The notes beneath the pieces are model-generated. The model was not told the origin of the DNA, ran no database searches, and was given only the letters and a program-made list of their open reading frames with translations. A stretch of DNA of 51,604 bases from Marinitenerispora sediminis (lineage in GTDB: Bacteria > Actinomycetota > Actinomycetes > Streptosporangiales > Streptosporangiaceae), in the NCBI RefSeq assembly GCF_003336425.1, contig NZ_QEIO01000021.1, positions 1 to 51,604 of the forward strand, in the 5' to 3' direction. Made by a program: the position numbers and the translations under genes. This document shows positions 1-11,880 of the stretch, one piece after another; positions within the stretch are counted from its first letter, which is position 1; each line of letters begins with the position of its first letter.

Positions 1-26
1 GGCCGCGCCGCGTCAGACGTCCGGCG

Positions 27-1220
27 TCAGGCGCCGACGGCCGAGCGCAGCGCCTCGGCGCGGGTGGCCTGCTCCCAGGTGAACTCCGGCAGCTCGCGGC
101 CGAAGTGGCCGTAGGCGGAGGTCTTGGAGTAGATGGGCCGCAGCAGGTCGAGGTCGCGGATGATGGCGGCCGGGCGGAGGTCGAAGACCTCCTGGACCGC
201 CTTCCCGATCACCTCCGGCGCCACGGCCTCGGTACCGAACGTCTCGATGAAGACGCCCACCGGGTGCGCCTTGCCGATGGCGTAGGCGACCTGCACCTCG
301 GCGCGCTCGGCCAGGCCGGCCGCCACGATGTTCTTGGCGACCCAGCGGGTGGCGTAGGCGGCCGAGCGGTCGACCTTGGACGGGTCCTTGCCGGAGAAGG
401 CGCCGCCGCCGTGCCGGGCGTAGCCGCCGTAGGTGTCCACGATGATCTTGCGGCCGGTGAGGCCGGCGTCGCCCATGGGGCCGCCGATCTCGAAGCGCCC
501 GGTCGGGTTGACCAGCAGCCGGTAGTTGTCGGAGTCGAGGCCGTAGTCGGCCACCACCGGCGCGATCACGTGCTCCTTGATGTCCGGGGTGAGGAGCTCG
601 CCGAGGTCGATGTCGGGGGCGTGCTGGCTGGAGACCACGACGGTGTCCAGCCGGACCGGGGTGTTGCCGTCGTACTCGACCGTCACCTGGGTCTTGCCGT
701 CGGGCCGCAGGTAGGGGATGGTGCCGTCGCGGCGCACCGCCGAGAGCCGCTGCGCGAGCGCGTGCGCGAGCTTGATCGGCAGCGGCATCAGCTCGGGCGT
801 CTCGCGGTTGGCGTAACCGAACATCAGCCCCTGGTCGCCGGCCCCCTGCCGGTCGAGGTCGTCGATGCCCTGCTGCTGCCGCGCCTCGTAGGCGGTGTCG
901 ACGCCCTGTGCGATGTCGGGCGACTGCGCGCCGATCGAGACGGAGACGCCGCAGGAGGCCCCGTCGAAGCCCTTCGCTGAGGAGTCGTAGCCGATCTCCA
1001 GGATCTTCTCGCGGATGATGCTCGGGATGTCGACGTAGGTCTCCGTGGTGACCTCACCGGCGACGTGCACCTGTCCAGTGGTGATCAAGGTCTCGACGGC
1101 GACCCGGCTCTTCGGGTCGTCCTTGAGCATCGAGTCGAGGATCGCGTCACTGATCTGGTCGGCCATCTTGTCGGGGTGGCCTTCGGTGACCGACTCGGAG
1201 GTGAAAAGGCGACGGGACAC
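27..1220 (-). CDS. metK: S-adenosylmethionine synthetase MetK
   Basis: Makes S-adenosylmethionine from methionine and ATP in the cytoplasm, 397 residues, the usual family length. The N-terminus carries the ATP-binding signature [13 protein letters not shown] at about residues 6-18, and the glycine-rich [16 protein letters not shown] loop is present near the C-terminal third. I start at the GTG at 1220: it is preceded by AAGGAG (1230-1235) with a nine-base gap, and the reading frame upstream of it has no family similarity. It follows coaBC on the same strand after a 360-base gap, so it probably has its own promoter. The order gmk-rpoZ-coaBC-metK is conserved in actinobacteria. No SAM riboswitch was recognised in the leader. 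Confidence 0.97.
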   Translation of the reverse strand: MSRRLFTSESVTEGHPDKMADQISDAILDSMLKDDPKSRVAVETLITTGQVHVAGEVTTETYVDIPSIIREKILEIGYDSSAKGFDGASCGVSVSIGAQSPDIAQGVDTAYEARQQQGIDDLDRQGAGDQGLMFGYANRETPELMPLPIKLAHALAQRLSAVRRDGTIPYLRPDGKTQVTVEYDGNTPVRLDTVVVSSQHAPDIDLGELLTPDIKEHVIAPVVADYGLDSDNYRLLVNPTGRFEIGGPMGDAGLTGRKIIVDTYGGYARHGGGAFSGKDPSKVDRSAAYATRWVAKNIVAAGLAERAEVQVAYAIGKAHPVGVFIETFGTEAVAPEVIGKAVQEVFDLRPAAIIRDLDLLRPIYSKTSAYGHFGRELPEFTWEQATRAEALRSAVGA

Positions 1221-1580
1221 GTTGAGTGACTCCTTGCAGCGGCTGCTGGCTGACAGTTGTCGGCGCGAATTGGGGCACGACGGGCGGGGTGGCGGTCCCG
1301 TCGAATCCCAACCGGCGCGGTTGGTATGGGGCCCACTGTAGTGGGGAGAGACCGGACGCGCTGCGCAGCGGTACCGGGCGGGTCCCCGCCGCAGCGTGCC
1401 CCCGGGCATGGTTCGGTTCGGCGGCCCGGGCTGCCTCGGTGGCGGTCCGAACCACAGTGTGACGTCGGGAGTGGATTTCGCCAACCCCCGGAGCATAAGC
1501 CGCTCGGGTGCGATTCCCGCTCGAATCTCCGTCGCGTGTTGCTCGATGCCATCGTCGCAGACGCCACCCTACCGGGGGAA
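1221..1580 (-). promoter_or_regulatory. metK upstream region with two small hairpins
   Basis: No gene is supported here. Read on the minus strand, a possible -10 TACAGT lies at 1335-1340 within a short perfect palindrome (1332-1345). It is followed by a second hairpin at 1308-1324 with six-base arms CCAACC/GGTTGG. If TACAGT is the -10, the metK leader would be about 105 bases. No good -35 was found. The hairpins do not resemble SAM-I, SAM-II or SAM-IV cores, so any regulatory role is unproven. Confidence 0.3.
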
Positions 1581-2795
1581 TCAGCCTGCCAGACGCTCCC
1601 GGACGAGATCCCACACGCGGTCCGCCAGCGCCTCCTTCGGCCCGTTCGGGATCTCCGTCGCCGAGCCGTCGGCGCCGAGCACCACCGCCTGGTTGTCGGC
1701 GGTCCCGAAGGCGCGCCCCTCACCGACCTCGTTGACCACGAGCAGGTCGCAGCCCTTGCGGGCCAGCTTGGCGCGGCCGTGCTCCAGCACGTGGTCGGTC
1801 TCGGCGGCGAAGCCGACCACGACCTGCCCCGTGCCGGCGCGGTTCCGCTCGCGGGTCAGCTCGACGAGGATGTCGGGGTTCTCGGCCAGCTCGATCGGGC
1901 GGGGCGCCGCCCCCGACTTCTTGATCTTGGCCTCGGCCGCGGTCCGCGGGCGGAAGTCGGCGACGGCCGCCGCCATGACGACGACGTCGGCCTCGGCGCT
2001 CGCGGCCAGCATGGCGGCGCGCAGCTCCGTGGCCGATCCCACGCGGCGCACATCGGCGCCGGCCGGGTCGGGCAGGTCGACGTTGGCCGAGACGAGGGTG
2101 ACGGCGGCGCCGCGCGCCACCGCGGTGGCGGCCAGCGCGTACCCCTGCCGGCCGGAGGAGCGGTTGCCGATGAAGCGGACCGGGTCGATCGGTTCCCGGG
2201 TGCCGCCCGCCGAGACGACCACCCGCCGTCCGGCGAGGTCGGTCTCCAGCCCGCCGCGGCGGAGCACCCGCTGCCCGACCGCGAACAGCTCGTCGGGGTC
2301 GGGGAGCCGCCCCCGGCCGGTGTCGGCGCCGGTGAGCCGGCCCACCGCGGGGTCGAGCACGATCGCGCCGCGCTCCCGCAGGGTGGCGACGTTGGCCCGG
2401 GTCGCCGGGTGCTCCCACATCTCGGTGTGCATCGCCGGGGCGAAGACCACCGGACATCGCGCGGTGAGCAGCGTGTTGGTGAGCAGGTCGTCGGCGATCC
2501 CGTGCGCGGCGCGGGCCAGCAGGTCGGCCGTGGCGGGGGCGACGAAGACGAGGTCGGCCTCCCGGCCGATACGGACGTGCGGCACGTCGTGCGCCGCGTT
2601 CCAGACACCCGTGGCCACGGGTTCCCCCGACAGCGCGGCCCATGTGGGCTCGCCGACGAAACGCAGGGCGTCGTCGGTCGGGACGACACGGACGCGGTGG
2701 CCGGACTCGGTGAACCGGCGCAGCAGCTCGCAGACCTTGTAGGCGGCGATGCCGGCGCCCACTCCGAGGACGACCCTGGGGTGCTCTGTACTCAC
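1581..2795 (-). CDS. coaBC: Bifunctional phosphopantothenoylcysteine decarboxylase/phosphopantothenate-cysteine ligase
   Basis: Two consecutive steps of coenzyme A synthesis: CoaB joins cysteine to 4'-phosphopantothenate and CoaC (FMN) decarboxylates the product. The 404 residues fit the usual fused length. The N-terminal flavoprotein half starts VVLGVGAGIAAYK and contains CPVVFAPAMHTEMW, the substrate-clamp region. The C-terminal CoaB half contains VVSAGGTREPIDPVRFIGNRSSGRQG and the lysine-rich AKIKKSG motif. Start is the GTG at 2795. A -10-like TAGAGT ends six bases before it, suggesting a leaderless transcript. It lies 116 bases after rpoZ on the same strand. Confidence 0.96.
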   Translation of the reverse strand: MSTEHPRVVLGVGAGIAAYKVCELLRRFTESGHRVRVVPTDDALRFVGEPTWAALSGEPVATGVWNAAHDVPHVRIGREADLVFVAPATADLLARAAHGIADDLLTNTLLTARCPVVFAPAMHTEMWEHPATRANVATLRERGAIVLDPAVGRLTGADTGRGRLPDPDELFAVGQRVLRRGGLETDLAGRRVVVSAGGTREPIDPVRFIGNRSSGRQGYALAATAVARGAAVTLVSANVDLPDPAGADVRRVGSATELRAAMLAASAEADVVVMAAAVADFRPRTAAEAKIKKSGAAPRPIELAENPDILVELTRERNRAGTGQVVVGFAAETDHVLEHGRAKLARKGCDLLVVNEVGEGRAFGTADNQAVVLGADGSATEIPNGPKEALADRVWDLVRERLAG

Positions 2796-2801
2796 GGTGG
2801 G

Positions 2802-2807
2802 ACTCTA
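2802..2807 (-). promoter_or_regulatory. -10 element of coaBC, probably leaderless
   Basis: TAGAGT on the minus strand, six bases upstream of the GTG start. No recognisable Shine-Dalgarno sequence lies between. One of eleven such arrangements in the window. Confidence 0.45.
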
Positions 2808-2911
2808 ACGAAGCGCCTCCGGGTCACCCGGAGCGGGCCCCGGCGGCGCGGAGTCCGGCCGCGGGGGCGGCCGCCGCGTCCCGTGCGGGCGGCGGCCACC
2901 CGGACGCCCGG

Positions 2912-3178
2912 TCAGGCGCCCTCGTAGGGCTCCGCGGTCAGCAGGCGCTCCTTGGTCTCGCGCAGGGCGATGGACAGCGCCTTCTCCTGCACCTGGGTCT
3001 CGACGAGCGGGCCGACGTACTCCAGCAGGCCCTCGCCCAGCTGGGCGTAGTAGGCGTTGATCTGCCGGGCACGCTTGGCCGCCATGGTGACCAGGCTGTA
3101 CTTGCTGTCGACGACCTCAAGGAGCTCGTCGATCGGCGGGTTGGTGATGCCTTCGGCGACGGGCTGCGTGCCTGCCAC
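2912..3178 (-). CDS. rpoZ: RNA polymerase omega subunit
   Basis: Small subunit that helps assemble and stabilise RNA polymerase around beta-prime, 88 residues. The conserved omega core is clear: [28 protein letters not shown] at about residues 14-41, where the AAKRARQIN helix contacts beta-prime, followed by an acidic C-terminal tail ending in EPYEGA. Start is the GTG at 3178 with an AGGGG-like Shine-Dalgarno about nine bases upstream. It follows gmk by 220 bases and precedes coaBC, the standard actinobacterial order. Alternative starts would remove the N-terminal segment but not the core. Confidence 0.96.
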   Translation of the reverse strand: MAGTQPVAEGITNPPIDELLEVVDSKYSLVTMAAKRARQINAYYAQLGEGLLEYVGPLVETQVQEKALSIALRETKERLLTAEPYEGA

Positions 3179-3202
3179 GTTGCGTACCCCTAGACGGTTC
3201 GC

Positions 3203-3222
3203 CGGTCCCGGACCCGGGACCG
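3203..3222. terminator. Hairpin between gmk and rpoZ
   Basis: Eight-base perfect arms CGGTCCCG/CGGGACCG with a four-base loop, 25 bases upstream of rpoZ. It lacks a U-tract, so it could be a weak terminator for gmk readthrough or a structured rpoZ leader. Confidence 0.3.
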
Positions 3223-3398
3223 TGGGATGGTTCGGATGTTCGGTCGGCGGCCGGTTCGCCGCGACCTCGGTGCCGGCGGGCCGGCCGGGCGGCCGCCTCG
3301 TCGGCCTGCCGCCACGTTAGCCTGCCGGCCGGTGGACGGGTGGGACGTCGTCCCTCCGGCCGCGGTCGGGCCTCTCCACCCGCCGGGCGCGCCCGCTA

Positions 3399-4016
3399 TC
3401 ACACCGTTGGCGCGACTATCAACGCTAGCAGCTCGTCGCACACGTCGCGCACCGACGTGTTGACCAGTGTCAGGTCGAACTCCTTCTCGGCGGCCAGCTC
3501 CACCCGGGCCGTGTCCAGGCGGCGCTGCACCACCTCCGGCGGCTCGGTGCCCCGCCCGGTGAGGCGGCGCACCAGCTCCTCCCACGACGGCGGCGCGAGG
3601 AACACCAGCAGGGCGTCGGGCATGGTCTCCCGGACCTGGCGGGCGCCCTGGAGGTCGATCTCCAGCAGCACCGGGTGCCCGGCACGCAGGCGGCTCTCCA
3701 CCGGCCCGCGCGGGGTGCCGTAGCGGTTGCCCGCGAACTCCGCCCACTCCAGGAGCTCGCCGGCGGCGACCAGCCGGTCGAACTCGGTGTCGTCGACGAA
3801 GAAGTACTCCACGCCGTCGGTCTCCCCGGGGCGGGGGCTCCGTGTCGTGACCGACACCGACAGCCACACCTCGGGGTGCTTGCGGCGGATCTCCCTGACG
3901 ACCGTGCTCTTGCCGACCCCGGAGGGCCCGGACAGCACCGTGAGCCGTTGCGACGCGGCTGCCGCGCCGCCGGATATGCCGGACTCGTTGAACAATGGAT
4001 TCAGACCCTCAGTCAT
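3399..4016 (-). CDS. gmk: Guanylate kinase
   Basis: Phosphorylates GMP to GDP with ATP, linking purine synthesis to RNA and DNA precursors. 205 residues, normal length. The Walker A motif [10 protein letters not shown] lies at about residues 29-38. The GMP-binding stretch follows with [19 protein letters not shown], and the lid region is [17 protein letters not shown]. Start is the ATG at 4016; the roughly 25 residues before the P-loop are poorly conserved in the family, so a shorter start is possible. It lies downstream of mihF on the same strand, separated by 576 bases that include terminator-like hairpins, and so is probably transcribed from its own promoter. Confidence 0.96.
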   Translation of the reverse strand: MTEGLNPLFNESGISGGAAAASQRLTVLSGPSGVGKSTVVREIRRKHPEVWLSVSVTTRSPRPGETDGVEYFFVDDTEFDRLVAAGELLEWAEFAGNRYGTPRGPVESRLRAGHPVLLEIDLQGARQVRETMPDALLVFLAPPSWEELVRRLTGRGTEPPEVVQRRLDTARVELAAEKEFDLTLVNTSVRDVCDELLALIVAPTV

Positions 4017-4592
4017 CCGCGCGAGCGGTTCGACGCTGGTGGTGTTCCGTGGGTGCCGGCGGGGATGCGGCCGGCGCGCCCGCCCCGTCCTCGTGACGGC
4101 GGCGGTCCCTCCCCGCGGTGTGCGACGGGGGTGGCGGTCCCGCCCAGTCTAGGGAGGCCCGTCCCCCGCCCGCGCTCCGGAGCGGCGTCGCTCCGGCACG
4201 CCTGTGCGGGGCACTTCCGGGTGCGGCGCGCGGACGGGGCCTCCGCCCGCGCCGCGGAGGGCTCGTGCTCTCCGTCCACCGCCCGCCCCTGGCGCGGCGG
4301 TTCCGCGGGATCCGCGCCGACCCGGCCGGGCGGCGGGTCCTCCGAGGCGCGCCGGGACGGGGCTTCCGGGCCCGGAAGGGCTTCCGCCGGTCCGCCTCGG
4401 ACCAGGCTGTGGGTCTTTTATATCACCGTGCCGCGGCGCTCCCGGGCCGGCGGCGGACCGCTGGGGCCGCTCCGGGTCGGTCGCGCCGCGGCACGCGGCG
4501 TCCGTGATGATGGGACCGGCCGCCCCGCAGGGCGGCCGGGGTCGCAGGGCGGGTCGCCGTCCTACCGGTCGACCCGCCGCGCGGTCACACCG
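4017..4592. other. Intergenic region between mihF and gmk
   Basis: A 576-base stretch without a convincing gene. The mihF-proximal end holds two hairpins (listed separately). The middle is GC-rich with no recognisable protein. One short AT-rich island at about 4416-4427 reads GATATAAAAG on the minus strand and could be the -10 of a gmk promoter, but no matching -35 was found. Candidate frames here have arginine/proline-rich compositions typical of non-coding GC-rich DNA. Confidence 0.4.
4516..4578 (-). terminator. Tandem hairpins downstream of mihF
   Basis: Two stem-loops just after the mihF stop. The first (4548-4578) has nine-base arms GGCGGGTCG/CGACCCGCC. The second (4516-4539) has ten-base perfect arms CCGGCCGCCC/GGGCGGCCGG with a four-base CGCA loop. 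There is no clear U-tract, as is common for actinobacterial terminators. Confidence 0.5.
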
Positions 4593-4916
4593 CTATTTGG
4601 CGTCACCACCGAACTCGCGCTCCAGCGCCGCGCGCTGGTTGGCGCCCAGACCCCGGACACGCCGGGACTCGGCGATGTTGAGGCGCTCCATGATCTGCTT
4701 GGCGCGGACCTTGCCGACGCCGGGGAGCGACTCGAGGAGGGCGGAGACCTTCATCTTGCCGATGACGTCGTCGGTCTGGCCGCCGGCGAGAACCTCGGAC
4801 AGCGAGATGCCACCGTGCTTGAGACGGTTCTTGACTTCCGCGCGCTCTTTTCTGGCCTTCGCGGCTTTCTCCAGAGCCGCGGCGCGCTGTTCAGGTGTGA
4901 GGGGAGGAAGGGCCAC
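4593..4916 (-). CDS. mihF: Integration host factor, actinobacterial type (mIHF/sIHF)
   Basis: Nucleoid-associated DNA-binding protein of actinobacteria, unrelated to the E. coli IHF fold. 107 residues. An N-terminal helix (PLTPEQRAAALEKAAKARKERAEVKNRLK) leads into the DNA-binding helix-two-turns-helix region LLESLPGVGKVRAKQIMERLNIAESRRVRGLG, which is the family hallmark. In mycobacteria and Streptomyces the protein influences chromosome compaction, supercoiling and secondary metabolism. Start is the GTG at 4916 with GAGGTGA eight bases upstream. It lies between pyrF and gmk, the conserved location. The 320-base upstream region is unusually AT-rich for this window and likely holds a strong promoter. 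Confidence 0.95.
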   Translation of the reverse strand: MALPPLTPEQRAAALEKAAKARKERAEVKNRLKHGGISLSEVLAGGQTDDVIGKMKVSALLESLPGVGKVRAKQIMERLNIAESRRVRGLGANQRAALEREFGGDAK

Positions 4917-5237
4917 GCCGGGTCACCTCGGTTTTCTCTCGTTTTCGGAGGGCGGACGCCTGCGCAAGTTAGTAGGTTCCGGGCCTCTTCGGCAACGCAA
5001 AGTGGCCTTTCAACCGCTATTTGGTCCAACTAACTACGTTTGGTAGGCGCCCGACTGCGGAGCGGCAGCAAATTCGGGACTTTAGGCCCGACCCGAGAGG
5101 TGCCGGAGAGGCGGTCGCCCTGCACCGCGAGCCGCGTGACGTTCGCCATGCCCGTGCCCGCGAGATGAATTTCGGGCGTACGTTTTTCGAGACGCGCAAG
5201 TGTCCGAAAAAGGCCACTGAGCGCCATCGGCGGGGCC
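4917..5237 (-). promoter_or_regulatory. mihF upstream region with distant inverted repeats
   Basis: A 321-base stretch richer in A+T than its surroundings. It contains TTGAAA (minus strand, about 5007-5012) and TACTAA-like sequences suitable for a mihF promoter, but I cannot fix one. A ten-base inverted pair, AGTGGCCTTT at 5001-5010 and AAAGGCCACT at 5208-5217, brackets the segment. A 65-codon frame (minus, 5227 to 5030) starting MALSGLFRTLARLEKRTPE is open but lacks a good ribosome binding site and has no recognised relatives. I do not call it a gene. Confidence 0.35.
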
Positions 5238-5951
5238 TCAGACCGAGCGCGTGCCCGTCCCGGCACCCGCTCGGCGGAGCGCGGCGGCGATCGACGCGGC
5301 GGCCGCGCCGGGGTCCGCCGCCCGCGTGATCGGCCGGCCGACCACGAGCAGGTCGGCCCCCGCGGCGAGCGCCTCCTCCGGGGTCGCCACCCGCGCCTGG
5401 TCGCCGCGGTCGGCACCGGCCGGCCGCACCCCGGGGGTGATCATCGTGATGTCGGGGCCCACCTCCGCCCGCAGCGACGCCACCTCGTGCGGCGAGCAGA
5501 CCAGCGCCCGCGCGCCGGCCTCCACCGCCAGCACCGCGAGCCGGCGCACGGCGTCGGAGGCCGGGCCGCGCACCCCGGTCCGCTCCAGCGCCGCGTCGTC
5601 CAGCGAGGTGAGGACCGTGACGGCGGCGATCCGGGTCTCGGGTGCGGCGTCCACCGCGGCGCGGATCATGTCCGCGCCCCCGGCCGCGTGCACGGTCAGC
5701 AGCGACGGCCGCAGCCGGGCGACGGCGCGCGCCGCGCCGGAGACGGTGGCCGGGATGTCGTGCAGCTTGAGGTCCAGGAACAGCGAGACCCGGTTGCCGC
5801 CCCGGATCGTCGTGATCACGTCGGGGCCGTAGCGCAGGTAGAGCTCCAGCCCGACCTTCACCGTGCTGACGTGGGGGGCGACCGCCGACGCCCACCGGGC
5901 GGCGGTCTCGATGTCGGGTGCGTCGATGGCGACGGCGATGGGTGCGGCCAC
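5238..5951 (-). CDS. pyrF: Orotidine 5'-phosphate decarboxylase
   Basis: Last step of de novo UMP synthesis, decarboxylating OMP. 237 residues. The catalytic D-x-K-x-x-D signature appears as [14 protein letters not shown] at about residues 57-70, with the phosphate-binding [18 protein letters not shown] and [14 protein letters not shown] loops toward the C-terminus. Start is the GTG at 5951, preceded by a strong GAAGGAGT. It follows pyrD on the same strand but 359 bases downstream, so it may be expressed partly from a local promoter. A cAMP-receptor-like palindrome lies just upstream of the ribosome binding site. In this family subgroup the enzyme is a short homodimeric form. Confidence 0.96.
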   Translation of the reverse strand: MAAPIAVAIDAPDIETAARWASAVAPHVSTVKVGLELYLRYGPDVITTIRGGNRVSLFLDLKLHDIPATVSGAARAVARLRPSLLTVHAAGGADMIRAAVDAAPETRIAAVTVLTSLDDAALERTGVRGPASDAVRRLAVLAVEAGARALVCSPHEVASLRAEVGPDITMITPGVRPAGADRGDQARVATPEEALAAGADLLVVGRPITRAADPGAAAASIAAALRRAGAGTGTRSV

Positions 5952-6310
5952 GGTCGTTACTCCTTCGGGTCACAGGTGATCGGAATCACACGCCCGCTGT
6001 GCGGGCGGGTCGTGCGTGGCAACCAGGGCACCGACTCGTGCGGTTCCCCGGTTGCGCGGGTTCATGCCTGGCGAGCGCCCCGGAGGGCGGTGGGGCGGTA
6101 CGGGCCCCGCACCGCTGGCCCGCAGCGCACCGCCCCGGGCCCCGGCCTCCGCGACCACGGAGCGAGGCCATGACCCGCCTGGACGGCCACCAGACGGCGG
6201 CAGCCGCCCTGATGAGCGGCGTGCGCCACCGGTGTGCACTCCGGGCGCTTCGACCCCGCAGCGGGGCTCTCAGTGCGTTGCGTGAATCCGCCGTCACAGA
6301 GGGCCGGGGG
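5952..6310 (-). other. pyrD-pyrF intergenic region
   Basis: 359 bases with no supportable gene. It holds a seven-base hairpin (5991-6007, arms CGCCCGC/GCGGGCG, loop TGT) and the palindrome described separately. The rest is GC-rich with no recognised domain in any frame. Confidence 0.4.
5975..5990 (-). promoter_or_regulatory. CRP-like palindrome upstream of pyrF
   Basis: Minus strand TGTGATTCCGATCACC, matching the TGTGA-N6-TCACA consensus of Crp/GlxR-type regulators at nine of ten fixed positions. It lies 24 bases upstream of the pyrF start, beside the ribosome binding site, so bound protein would more likely repress than activate. Confidence 0.35.
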
Positions 6311-7258
6311 TCAGCGGGCCGGCTGCGCGCCCATGGGCCGGTGCGCGGCGCCCACCAGGTCGGCCGCGCGGCGCACCCCGCGCTCCTCCAGCTCCTCCTC
6401 GAACTCCCGCAGGATGCGCACGCACGCCGACGGGTCGTGGAAGATGACGGTCCCCACGGCCACCGCCGACGCGCCGGCCAGCAGGAACTCCAGCGCGTCG
6501 GTGCCGGTGCGCACCCCGCCCATGCCGATGATGGGGACGTCGGGCAGCGCGGCGTGCACCTCGTACACGCACGCCACCGCGATCGGGCGGATGGCCGGCC
6601 CCGAGACGCCGCCCACGCCCCCGGCCACCGCGGGGCGCATGGTGGTGGTGTCGATCGCCATGCCGCGCACCGTGTTGATCATGGACAGGCCGTCGGCGCG
6701 CGCCTGGACGCACGCCACGGCCAGTTCCACGAGGTCGGGGACGTCGGGCGACAACTTGGCGAACACCGGGATGTCGGAGCGGGTGTGCGAGCGCACCGCG
6801 TGCACCACGCGGGCCGCGGCGGCCGGGTCGTCGGTGAAGTGCCGGCCCTGGTCGGCGAGGTTGGGACTGGACAGGTTGACCTCGATCATCGTGACGCCGG
6901 GCGCGTCGGAGAGCCGCCGGGCGAGCTCGGCGTACTCCGCCGGGCTGCCGCCCGCGATCGACACCACCGCGCGTCCGCCGCGCGCGAGCAGCCACGGCAG
7001 GTCGCGCTGGAGGAAGACCTCGATCCCCGGCCCCTGCAGGCCGGTGGCGCTGAGCAGCCCGCTCGGGGTCTCCGCCATGCGCGGCGCCGGCAGCCCGGCC
7101 CGGGGGTCGAGCATCACCGACTTGGTGACGACCGCGCCGATCCGCGCGATGTCGAAGAACTGCGCCAGCTCCCGTCCGGCGCCGGCGCAGCCGGCCGCCG
7201 TCAGGATCGGGTTGGCCAGCTCCACGTTGGCCAGCCGCGTCCGCAGGTCCGGGCTCAT
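6311..7258 (-). CDS. pyrD: Dihydroorotate dehydrogenase, catalytic subunit (PyrK-associated class 1)
   Basis: FMN enzyme oxidising dihydroorotate to orotate. 315 residues from the ATG at 7258; the upstream in-frame extension is low-complexity and was excluded. Visible motifs are NPILTAAGCAG near the N-terminus, the MIEVNLSSPNLADQG active-site loop at about residues 124-138, FAKLSPDVPDLVELA, and the FMN phosphate segment PIIGMGGVRTGTDALEFLLAGASAVAVGT. It lies 189 bases after pyrK, so the pair should form the class 1B heterotetramer that passes electrons to NAD. Oddly, the base position in NLSSPN is serine (residue 131), whereas PyrDB enzymes usually have cysteine (N-x-S-C-P-N). Confidence 0.92.
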   Translation of the reverse strand: MSPDLRTRLANVELANPILTAAGCAGAGRELAQFFDIARIGAVVTKSVMLDPRAGLPAPRMAETPSGLLSATGLQGPGIEVFLQRDLPWLLARGGRAVVSIAGGSPAEYAELARRLSDAPGVTMIEVNLSSPNLADQGRHFTDDPAAAARVVHAVRSHTRSDIPVFAKLSPDVPDLVELAVACVQARADGLSMINTVRGMAIDTTTMRPAVAGGVGGVSGPAIRPIAVACVYEVHAALPDVPIIGMGGVRTGTDALEFLLAGASAVAVGTVIFHDPSACVRILREFEEELEERGVRRAADLVGAAHRPMGAQPAR

Positions 7259-7447
7259 CCCCGAGGCACCTTTCGTTCTCGCTGTTGCCGCTCCCGCTCC
7301 CGCCGGGCCGCGCACGGCGGCGGGCGGCCGCGCCGGGGGCGGCCCCACCGCCGCCGCAAGCCCGGGGGCGCGGCCGTCCAGCCCCTTCCACCACGCGACG
7401 CCGGGTACGGCGTCCGCGGCGGGACCGGAGGACCTTCCCGCCACGCC

Positions 7448-8341
7448 TCAGCCCGCCTCGCGCGCCGAGACGGGGTCGTCCCCGCGCGCCTTCCACCCCG
7501 GCGCACCCAGGGCGTCGAACGGGATGGTGCCGACGTCGTCGAACCGCACCCGCTCGCCCCGGAAGACCGGTCCGTCGACGCAGGAGCGCGCCATCCGGGT
7601 GATGCCGTCCTCCCCGACGACCGGCACCACGCACGTCATGCACACGCCCGTGCCGCAGGCCATCGTCTCCTCCACCGAGACCTGCACCGGGATGTCGTAG
7701 CGCGCCGCCAGCGCGGTCACCTCCCGCAGCATCGGCATCGGCCCGCACGCGTAGACGACGTCGGACGGCGCGTCCTCCAGCACCTGCGGCAGGGCGTCGG
7801 TGACCCGCCCCCGCACGCCGAACGAGCCGTCGTCGGTGGTGAAGGTGGCGGTCTCGGCCACCCGCCGGGCGGTGATGGCGCTGAACACCCGGTCCGCCGA
7901 TGCCGCGCCGAGCACGAAGTCCACCCGGCAGCCGCGGCGGCGCAGGGTGTGCGCCAGCGGGAACAGCGGCGCGCTGCCCGCGCCCCCGCCGACCAGCACG
8001 CAGTTGACCGGGTCGCGCGGCAGCGGGAAGGGGCGCCCCAGCGGACCCACGATGTCGAGCAGGTCCCGCGACCGGCGCTCCGCGAGCCAGGCGGTCCCCT
8101 TGCCGCGGACCGCGAACAGGAACTCCACGGTGCCGCCGTAGTCCGGCTTGACGTCGTGGATGGCGAAGGCGCGGCGGGAGAGCATGCTGGACTGCTCCCC
8201 GCCGACCGCCACCGCGATGAACTGCCCCGAGCGGAACCGCTCGGCGATGCCCGGGGCCACCACGGTGACCGCGTAGTAGGCGTCCACCCGCCGCACGGTC
8301 AGCACCGGGCTGCGCATCTGCACCGGTCGGAAATCACTCAC
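7448..8341 (-). CDS. pyrK: Dihydroorotate dehydrogenase electron transfer subunit PyrK
   Basis: FAD and [2Fe-2S] subunit that takes electrons from PyrD flavin to NAD. 297 residues. The N-terminal flavin-binding barrel runs to about residue 105 and includes SRRAFAIHDV. The NAD-binding part starts at NCVLVGGGAGSAPLFPLA (residues 113-130). The iron-sulfur cysteines are C229, C234, C237 and C254 in MACGTGVCMTCVVP and ARSCVDGPVF, the expected CX4CX2CXnC pattern. Start is the GTG at 8341 with a GAAGAGGGG-like ribosome binding site. It lies 65 bases after carB and before pyrD, so it is part of the pyr operon. Its presence marks the orotate-forming step as NAD-linked rather than quinone-linked. Confidence 0.94.
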   Translation of the reverse strand: MSDFRPVQMRSPVLTVRRVDAYYAVTVVAPGIAERFRSGQFIAVAVGGEQSSMLSRRAFAIHDVKPDYGGTVEFLFAVRGKGTAWLAERRSRDLLDIVGPLGRPFPLPRDPVNCVLVGGGAGSAPLFPLAHTLRRRGCRVDFVLGAASADRVFSAITARRVAETATFTTDDGSFGVRGRVTDALPQVLEDAPSDVVYACGPMPMLREVTALAARYDIPVQVSVEETMACGTGVCMTCVVPVVGEDGITRMARSCVDGPVFRGERVRFDDVGTIPFDALGAPGWKARGDDPVSAREAG

Positions 8342-8406
8342 CCGTGGGCCCCTCTTCTCGGCGTCTCTCGGCGCGGGCGCCACCAGGCGGCGCCCGCGCC
8401 CCCGGG

Positions 8407-11718
<3,312 letters not shown>

Positions 11719-11880
11719 TGTTCCCTCGGAAAGTTGCGGTTGCACGGCACGCGACGCTGGGCGTCGCACCGCGGACGGCGGCGGGGCCGACGGGGCTCGT
11801 CGGGGTCGGCTGTGGCCGGCCGGGCGCGGCGCGCTGCGGCGCGCGCCCGGCCGCGCGGTGGCGGGGCGGCAGACCGTCCC

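Noticed and set aside
1481-1525. tRNA-like T-arm (CGGG-TGCGATT-CCCG) upstream of metK
   Set aside because: No matching acceptor, D or anticodon arms can be built on either side, and the T-loop lacks TTC.
1221-1580. Possible SAM riboswitch before metK
   Set aside because: None of the conserved cores of the known SAM riboswitch classes is visible; only two small hairpins are present.
4013-4279. 88-codon frame upstream of gmk
   Set aside because: Arg/Pro/Gly/Ala-rich composition with no domain, typical of non-coding GC-rich sequence.
5030-5227. 65-codon frame MALSGLFRTLARLEKRTPE upstream of mihF
   Set aside because: No ribosome binding site, no recognised relatives, and it lies in a likely promoter region; kept only as an observation.
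5970-6297. Short minus-strand frames between pyrD and pyrF
   Set aside because: No ribosome binding sites or family similarity; the region also contains a hairpin and a likely operator.
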